DNA from: JADGNF01 sp964582085
Lineage (GTDB): Archaea; Thermoproteota; Bathyarchaeia; Bathyarchaeales; Bathycorpusculaceae
Direction of reading: 5' to 3'
Length of the DNA stretch: 64,000 nt
NCBI GenBank assembly: GCA_964582085.1
Contig: CAZOPV010000002.1
Span: 1 to 64,000 of the forward strand
Positions 60,021 through 64,000 of this stretch are shown here, piece after piece. The translations under genes and the position numbers were made by a program. The notes beneath the pieces are model-generated. The model did not search any database. It was not told the DNA's origin and saw nothing but the letters and a program-made list of their open reading frames with translations. Each line of letters opens with the position of its first letter. Within the stretch, counting starts at the first letter, position 1.

Positions 60021-60905
60021 TTAAATGGTTACCCCTTCTTTTGGGTTGTTAACTATTTTTTTGAATTCATCCATCAGTTTTTTGGTTACTGGGCCTGCGG
60101 TTCCGCTACCAATTTGTCGCCAATTAACCTGCCTGATGGGAACAATTTCTGCGGCAGTTCCTGTAAAAAACAACTCGTCTGCATTGAATAGTTGAAAAGG
60201 AGTAACGTTAGCCACAGTTATCTCGTAACCGAGCTTTTTTGCTAACTTCACTACAGCTTTAGCTGTGATTCCTTCAAGTGCCCCTGTGGAGGTGGGTGGC
60301 GTAGTGATTTTCCCATTTTTCACTACGAAAATGTTTTCGCCTACGCCTTCGGCCACACAACCGTTTTTGTCGAGACATATTGCTTCGTCAGCACCACTCA
60401 TGTTTGCTTCAATTTTTGCCATTACACTATTGAGGTAGTTAAGCGACTTTATTTCATGGGAAGTCCCATCCACGGGGTCTCTACGTATCCATGAAATGAG
60501 CGTGGTGATTCCTTTTATTTTGGCTTCGCCTTCATGCAAAGAAATACGATCAGTGATTATAATTACGGATGCAACGCTGCATTTTCTTGGGTCTAACCCC
60601 AGGTCGCCCACTCCGCGGGTGACTACGAGGCGTATATAGGCGTCTTTAAGGTTGTTTCTCCTTAAAGTTCCCACCACCGCCTCTACCATTTGCTCTTGAG
60701 TGAGAGGTATATTCAACATCATTGCATGGGCTGAGGCGTACAATCGTTCGACATGTTCTTTGAGTTTGAACACACATCCGTTGTAGGCGCGAATGCCTTC
60801 AAAAACGCCGTCGCCATATAAGAAGCCGTGGTCGTAAACACTTATTTTAGCTTGGGACTTGGGGTAATACTTCCCATCTATGTAAATTTCGAGCTCTTTA
60901 TCCAT
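60021..60905 (-). CDS. ilvE: branched-chain amino acid aminotransferase
   Basis: A 294-residue PLP fold type IV enzyme, last step of valine, leucine and isoleucine synthesis. YDHGFLYGDGVFEGIRAYNG, VTRGVGDLGLD, the PLP lysine in HEIKSLNYLNSVMAK and EGVGENIFVVKNGKI with LEGITAKAVV are all family blocks. It lies far from the other ilv and leu genes of the window. Confidence 0.96.
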   Translation of the reverse strand: MDKELEIYIDGKYYPKSQAKISVYDHGFLYGDGVFEGIRAYNGCVFKLKEHVERLYASAHAMMLNIPLTQEQMVEAVVGTLRRNNLKDAYIRLVVTRGVGDLGLDPRKCSVASVIIITDRISLHEGEAKIKGITTLISWIRRDPVDGTSHEIKSLNYLNSVMAKIEANMSGADEAICLDKNGCVAEGVGENIFVVKNGKITTPPTSTGALEGITAKAVVKLAKKLGYEITVANVTPFQLFNADELFFTGTAAEIVPIRQVNWRQIGSGTAGPVTKKLMDEFKKIVNNPKEGVTI

Positions 60906-60984
60906 AGTTTTCCCCTAAAGTTTGTTTTCATATTGGCATTATTGTTTGATATAGCTTTTGCAAGTGAATTATATGATTCTCTAG

Positions 60985-62874
60985 TTAACCGTGGAATTGG
61001 GGTCGCTTACTCAGATTGCGCGGCAACGGTAACGGTTTGAAAGGTTTTCCTGCAATTTTAGTTGTGATTTTATTTAATAGTTCGTCGAAAGTCATAATTT
61101 GCTGTGAACCCCTCAACTCTCGATCTCTCACGGAGAGTTTTCCCGACTCAATTTCTTTTTCGCCTATGACCACAATGTAGGGAACCCATTCTTGTTCAGC
61201 CTCCCGGATTTTCTTCTGTAATGTCGAGGCTGTGTCATCTATATCCACCCGGATACAGCTGGCTTCAATTTTAGTTACTAACTCCTCCACCTTATCCATG
61301 TACTTGTCTGAGATCGGTATTAAGCGAACTTGGGTTGGTGAAAGCCATAGAGGTAACATAGGCGCTTTGCCAGTCAATTGTTCACGGTATGCCTTCTCAA
61401 GTAATGCATAGATGTCTCGCTCTATAGCCCCACTGGGAGAACAGTGCAGAATAAGCGGATGCTGTTTTTCACCTTTTTCATCAACATATGTTATGTCGTA
61501 ACGTTTGGCGTTTTCAACATCAATCTGGTCAGTGGAGAGGGCTGCTGCTTTGTCTTGGTTGTCCACAAAGTTCAGGTCCCACTTAAGTATGAAATAGAAG
61601 AAACGTTCATTCCAAACTTCAGCCAACATGGGCTTGCCGAAGATTTTCGCTAACTTCGCGATGAATGCTTTATTGTCGTCATAGAAACCTTTAGTAAAAC
61701 GCATAGCTATCTCGTAATCATCTTTTGTCAAACCTATGTTGCTCAAAACATCTAAGCACATACTAAAACGTGTCAAAAATTCTTCCTTCGCCTGATCTAA
61801 ATCTTTACACAAAGCGTGGCAGTCAGGCATTGTGAAAGCGCGTAGCCGCTTCAACCCTACAACTTCGCCACTTTTTTCCCGTCGAAAGCTGTAACGCGTC
61901 AACTCGTACAGTTTTATGGGCATCTGCTTGTAACTGAACTGGGCGTCATGGGCCATAAGGAACTGCCCAAAACATGCAGCAAAGCGCAAAAAGAGCTCTT
62001 TATCTTCCGACTTAAGCACGTACTGGCGGGCTGGAAAACGGTTCAGGTAGCTTTTCAGGCTAGGATGGTTAAAATCGTACATTATGGGCGTTTCTACTTC
62101 CATCGCACCGTAATTGTTCATCCGCCACGTGACATACTGTTCCAGCAGAGATTTTATTAGGCGCCCCTTCGGATACCACCGTAGATTCCCAGGGTCGCTG
62201 CCGCTTTCGTAGTCTGCAATTTCCAGCTTTTTCATCAAAGGTACATGAGGAGGCATCTGCGTGACCGCTCGTGCCTTCTTGATTTCATACTGAGCAAATT
62301 TTTGCAGATTTACATGACCTTTAAACTTGAACTCTTCTACCGGCACTAAGGAGCCATCAGGAAGTATAACATGCCAGAAGGATTGCAGTTTGTCCTCAGC
62401 TTTTAAGGCGGCAGAGACCGACTCTTCTTTCTTTTCTTCGTTTTCCACTTTGGCTTCAGTTGGAGTAAATGTATAGGATCGTGCTTGCTCTGCTAAAGGA
62501 TGTCCTTTGATTGATATGGTGAATTGTTTGTTCCACCCAAAAGGAGCACGGTACGTTTCAATGCCTTTCTTTTTAGCATATGCTTCCATTGCCTTGATGA
62601 GAGATAGTGCTTCTGAGGGGCTAGCTAAACTACTGCTTAAGTGAGCAAAGGGGTAAATCAAGATGCGGTTAACTTTAAGTTTTCCTAAAAATGCCCGTGT
62701 GTCATCGACAGCTTTCTTCACCACAGACTGATTATCGCCTGATTCTACGGCGGTGAAGAGTACCAAAACCTCTTCGACACGGTTCTCTTTTTTCTCTGCT
62801 CCTTCTGCAATCTCTATTTCTTTTTCAACGGGTTGATAAACAATAAAATCGGAGTGTAATTGAAGTATTCGCAT
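60985..62874 (-). CDS. thrS: threonyl-tRNA synthetase, archaeal type
   Basis: 629 residues. The first 140 residues form the archaeal editing domain (related to D-aminoacyl-tRNA deacylase; RILQLHSDFIVY, then LIYPFAHLSSSLASP). The catalytic core has METPIMYDFNHPSLKSYLNRF-like class II motifs (METPIMYDFNHP), FRREKSGEVVGLKRLRAFTM and LPLWLSPTQVRLIPIS, and the anticodon-binding domain ends it. It charges tRNA-Thr and removes mischarged serine. The small zinc-binding gene lies 14 bases upstream. Confidence 0.96.
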   Translation of the reverse strand: MRILQLHSDFIVYQPVEKEIEIAEGAEKKENRVEEVLVLFTAVESGDNQSVVKKAVDDTRAFLGKLKVNRILIYPFAHLSSSLASPSEALSLIKAMEAYAKKKGIETYRAPFGWNKQFTISIKGHPLAEQARSYTFTPTEAKVENEEKKEESVSAALKAEDKLQSFWHVILPDGSLVPVEEFKFKGHVNLQKFAQYEIKKARAVTQMPPHVPLMKKLEIADYESGSDPGNLRWYPKGRLIKSLLEQYVTWRMNNYGAMEVETPIMYDFNHPSLKSYLNRFPARQYVLKSEDKELFLRFAACFGQFLMAHDAQFSYKQMPIKLYELTRYSFRREKSGEVVGLKRLRAFTMPDCHALCKDLDQAKEEFLTRFSMCLDVLSNIGLTKDDYEIAMRFTKGFYDDNKAFIAKLAKIFGKPMLAEVWNERFFYFILKWDLNFVDNQDKAAALSTDQIDVENAKRYDITYVDEKGEKQHPLILHCSPSGAIERDIYALLEKAYREQLTGKAPMLPLWLSPTQVRLIPISDKYMDKVEELVTKIEASCIRVDIDDTASTLQKKIREAEQEWVPYIVVIGEKEIESGKLSVRDRELRGSQQIMTFDELLNKITTKIAGKPFKPLPLPRNLSKRPQFHG

Positions 62875-62888
62875 AAATTTTCACGCTC

Positions 62889-63098
62889 TTAGGCGCCGTA
62901 ACGCCACTTTTCAAGAGTTTTCTCTTTTTTGTTCTTCTTTTTCATTTCCTTGTAGTGCTCTTTGCAAAGATAAGCGCGTTTTTCGCTACCACCGACATTT
63001 AAACTTGCACAACGTGCTTTTTCTGCCAGAACGGAGCGTTCCGCTTCCCTGTTACAACCTGACACACTGCATTTTTCACCTTTATCTATACGACCCAA
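62889..63098 (-). CDS. small zinc-binding protein next to thrS, unknown function
   Basis: 69 residues, strongly basic, with CSVSGC near the start and CKEH near residue 46, a Cys2-(x)-Cys/His layout that probably binds zinc. The C-terminus is lysine-rich (KKKNKKEKTLEKW). I do not recognise the family. The start is TTG at 63098 with GAGGCG 7-8 bases upstream. It is followed by thrS after 14 bases, and RNA or ribosome binding would fit the charge and neighbour; that is inference. Confidence 0.72.
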   Translation of the reverse strand: MGRIDKGEKCSVSGCNREAERSVLAEKARCASLNVGGSEKRAYLCKEHYKEMKKKNKKEKTLEKWRYGA

Positions 63099-63129
63099 CG
63101 TTATACGCCTCGCGTCTTATGTTTACGGA

Positions 63130-64000
63130 CTACAATGTAAACCCTTGCTTTATTTCTTTTTCATAAAGTGAATACGCTCTTTGATAGACTTCTTCTCTTG
63201 TTGCCGAGATAGTTGCCCCTACATTCTCAACAATCAGAGACGCCGCAGCAGAAGCTACACACGCACACCATACTGGTTCTTTTTTTCGGCTCAACTCAGT
63301 CAGGAAGGCGCCCATAAAAACGTCGCCCGCACCAGTGGGGTCAACATACTTCTTGCAGGGATACACAGGAATCTGAAAAACTGTGTTTTCTGTTGAAAGC
63401 AATGCGCCTTTTGCGCCCATCGTGACAAACACTATCTTAACCCCAAAATCATGAACTGCCTTTAACGCTGATTTTACGTCCGACAATTCTGTGACAGCCA
63501 AGATTTCCTCTAGGGATGACTTGTAAACGTCGATAAGTTCTAGTAATCTCTTATCCATGTTAGAGTGGAGGATAATGTTTCCTTCCACGTCAAAACTGCG
63601 CAGCATACCTTGAGGGTCCAAGGCTAAAATTTCACCAGACGGTCTTAAATGCTCAACCACTTCACGCGAGATTTCCCCTGCAATGGGCGCAATCTGAATC
63701 ATTTTAGCCTGAAGCCCCTTTGGCAAATCAGGCAATGCAATTGGAGGCGCTTTAGCTTTGAGTCGCAGGAGCCTTGTAGATAAATTTGGACCGTATTCAA
63801 GCTCAAACTGTGTTGTCATGGCGTCCTCGATTTTGATTAAGCCAACTAAGTCTACCCCTTTTTGCTCAAGTAGTTTCAAATACGACGTAGGAAAGTCCCC
63901 TCCGATCTTAGAGATAGCAGCTGCTGTGCCGCCTAAAAACTGCACAATCAGGGAAGAATACGCCACTGATCCACCTAAACTCACAAATGGTATGTTGTTA
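63130..64000 (-). CDS. PfkB-family carbohydrate/nucleoside kinase, 5' end beyond the window
   Basis: About 290 residues are in the window; the frame stays open to the edge, and an internal GTG at 63984 lies within the conserved SLGGSVAYSSLIVQFLG block, so it is not the start. The signature at the other end, DPTGAGDVFMGAFL, carries the catalytic aspartate and anion hole. FVTMGAKGALLSTENT precedes it. It phosphorylates a sugar or nucleoside; the substrate is not evident. The next gene downstream is the zinc protein, 31 bases away on the same strand. Confidence 0.9.
   Translation of the reverse strand, partial: NNIPFVSLGGSVAYSSLIVQFLGGTAAAISKIGGDFPTSYLKLLEQKGVDLVGLIKIEDAMTTQFELEYGPNLSTRLLRLKAKAPPIALPDLPKGLQAKMIQIAPIAGEISREVVEHLRPSGEILALDPQGMLRSFDVEGNIILHSNMDKRLLELIDVYKSSLEEILAVTELSDVKSALKAVHDFGVKIVFVTMGAKGALLSTENTVFQIPVYPCKKYVDPTGAGDVFMGAFLTELSRKKEPVWCACVASAAASLIVENVGATISATREEVYQRAYSLYEKEIKQGFTL

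Noticed and set aside
1..64000. Mobile elements, CRISPR arrays, defence or prophage genes
   Set aside because: No transposase, integrase, repeat-spacer array, phage structural gene or toxin-antitoxin pair was recognised in any frame.

Overview
The window is a gene-dense archaeal chromosome segment, most likely from an uncultured member of the TACK group close to Bathyarchaeia. Supporting signs are: a proteasome beta subunit, archaeal uS15, KEOPS subunits (Kae1, Bud32, Pcc1), a Hel308-type helicase, archaeal-type ThrRS and ProRS, a GHMP-type shikimate kinase, entry to the shikimate pathway without DAHP synthase, archaeal TATA/BRE-like promoters with short or absent leaders, and an RPC34-like winged-helix protein of the kind reported from Crenarchaeota and Thaumarchaeota. 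There are no tRNA or rRNA genes, insertion sequences, CRISPR arrays or phage genes that I can recognise. The affiliation is inferred from gene content; no phylogeny was run.

Layout. 1-11.3 kb: end of psmB, AMMECR1, a MurG-like glycosyltransferase, nadC, a CPBP protease, a first LeuA-family synthase divergent from ilvD, then membrane and exported proteins (heme membrane protein, anchored cyclophilin, a membrane protein and a transglutaminase-like protein). 11.5-21.7 kb: one tightly packed plus-strand operon running from aspartate kinase through the whole shikimate pathway to prephenate dehydrogenase. 21.7-29.3 kb, minus strand: leuC-leuD-leuB-leuA-pheA and ilvB-ilvN. With ilvD (6.2 kb) and ilvE (60 kb), almost all steps of branched-chain and aromatic amino acid synthesis are present. 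29.5-40.5 kb: information-processing and surface genes: RlmE, the RPC34-like protein, Kae1-Bud32-RdgB, a large PQQ-propeller surface protein, uS15-RecJ-Pcc1, a protein whose architecture resembles ribophorin I (OST1), and a 59-residue ferredoxin. 40.6-49 kb: a synthetase related to asparagine synthetase B that lacks the glutaminase cysteine, purB, Hel308, and an Fe-S operon made of a divergent IscS-like protein, IscU, SufS and a small protein. 49-55 kb, minus strand: a deacetylase-like/acyltransferase fusion, a malate/lactate dehydrogenase and a dTDP-deoxysugar operon. 55-64 kb: proS, tungsten aldehyde:ferredoxin oxidoreductase, two aminotransferases, thrS with a small zinc-binding protein, and the 3' part of a PfkB-family kinase.

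How it fits together. Aspartate kinase at the head of the aromatic operon fits the archaeal route in which aspartate semialdehyde, not erythrose 4-phosphate, is condensed by the AroA'-type aldolase. The two LeuA paralogues with a single leuBCD set suggest that one makes isopropylmalate and the other citramalate for isoleucine. KEOPS genes are split between two operons.

The most interesting items are the ribophorin I-like membrane protein (38.5-40.2 kb), the RPC34-like protein (30.2-30.6 kb), the SufS gene that appears to start at ATT (47.53 kb), the divergent IscS-like protein beside it, and two candidate structured RNAs (about 29.33-29.43 and 33.01-33.12 kb).
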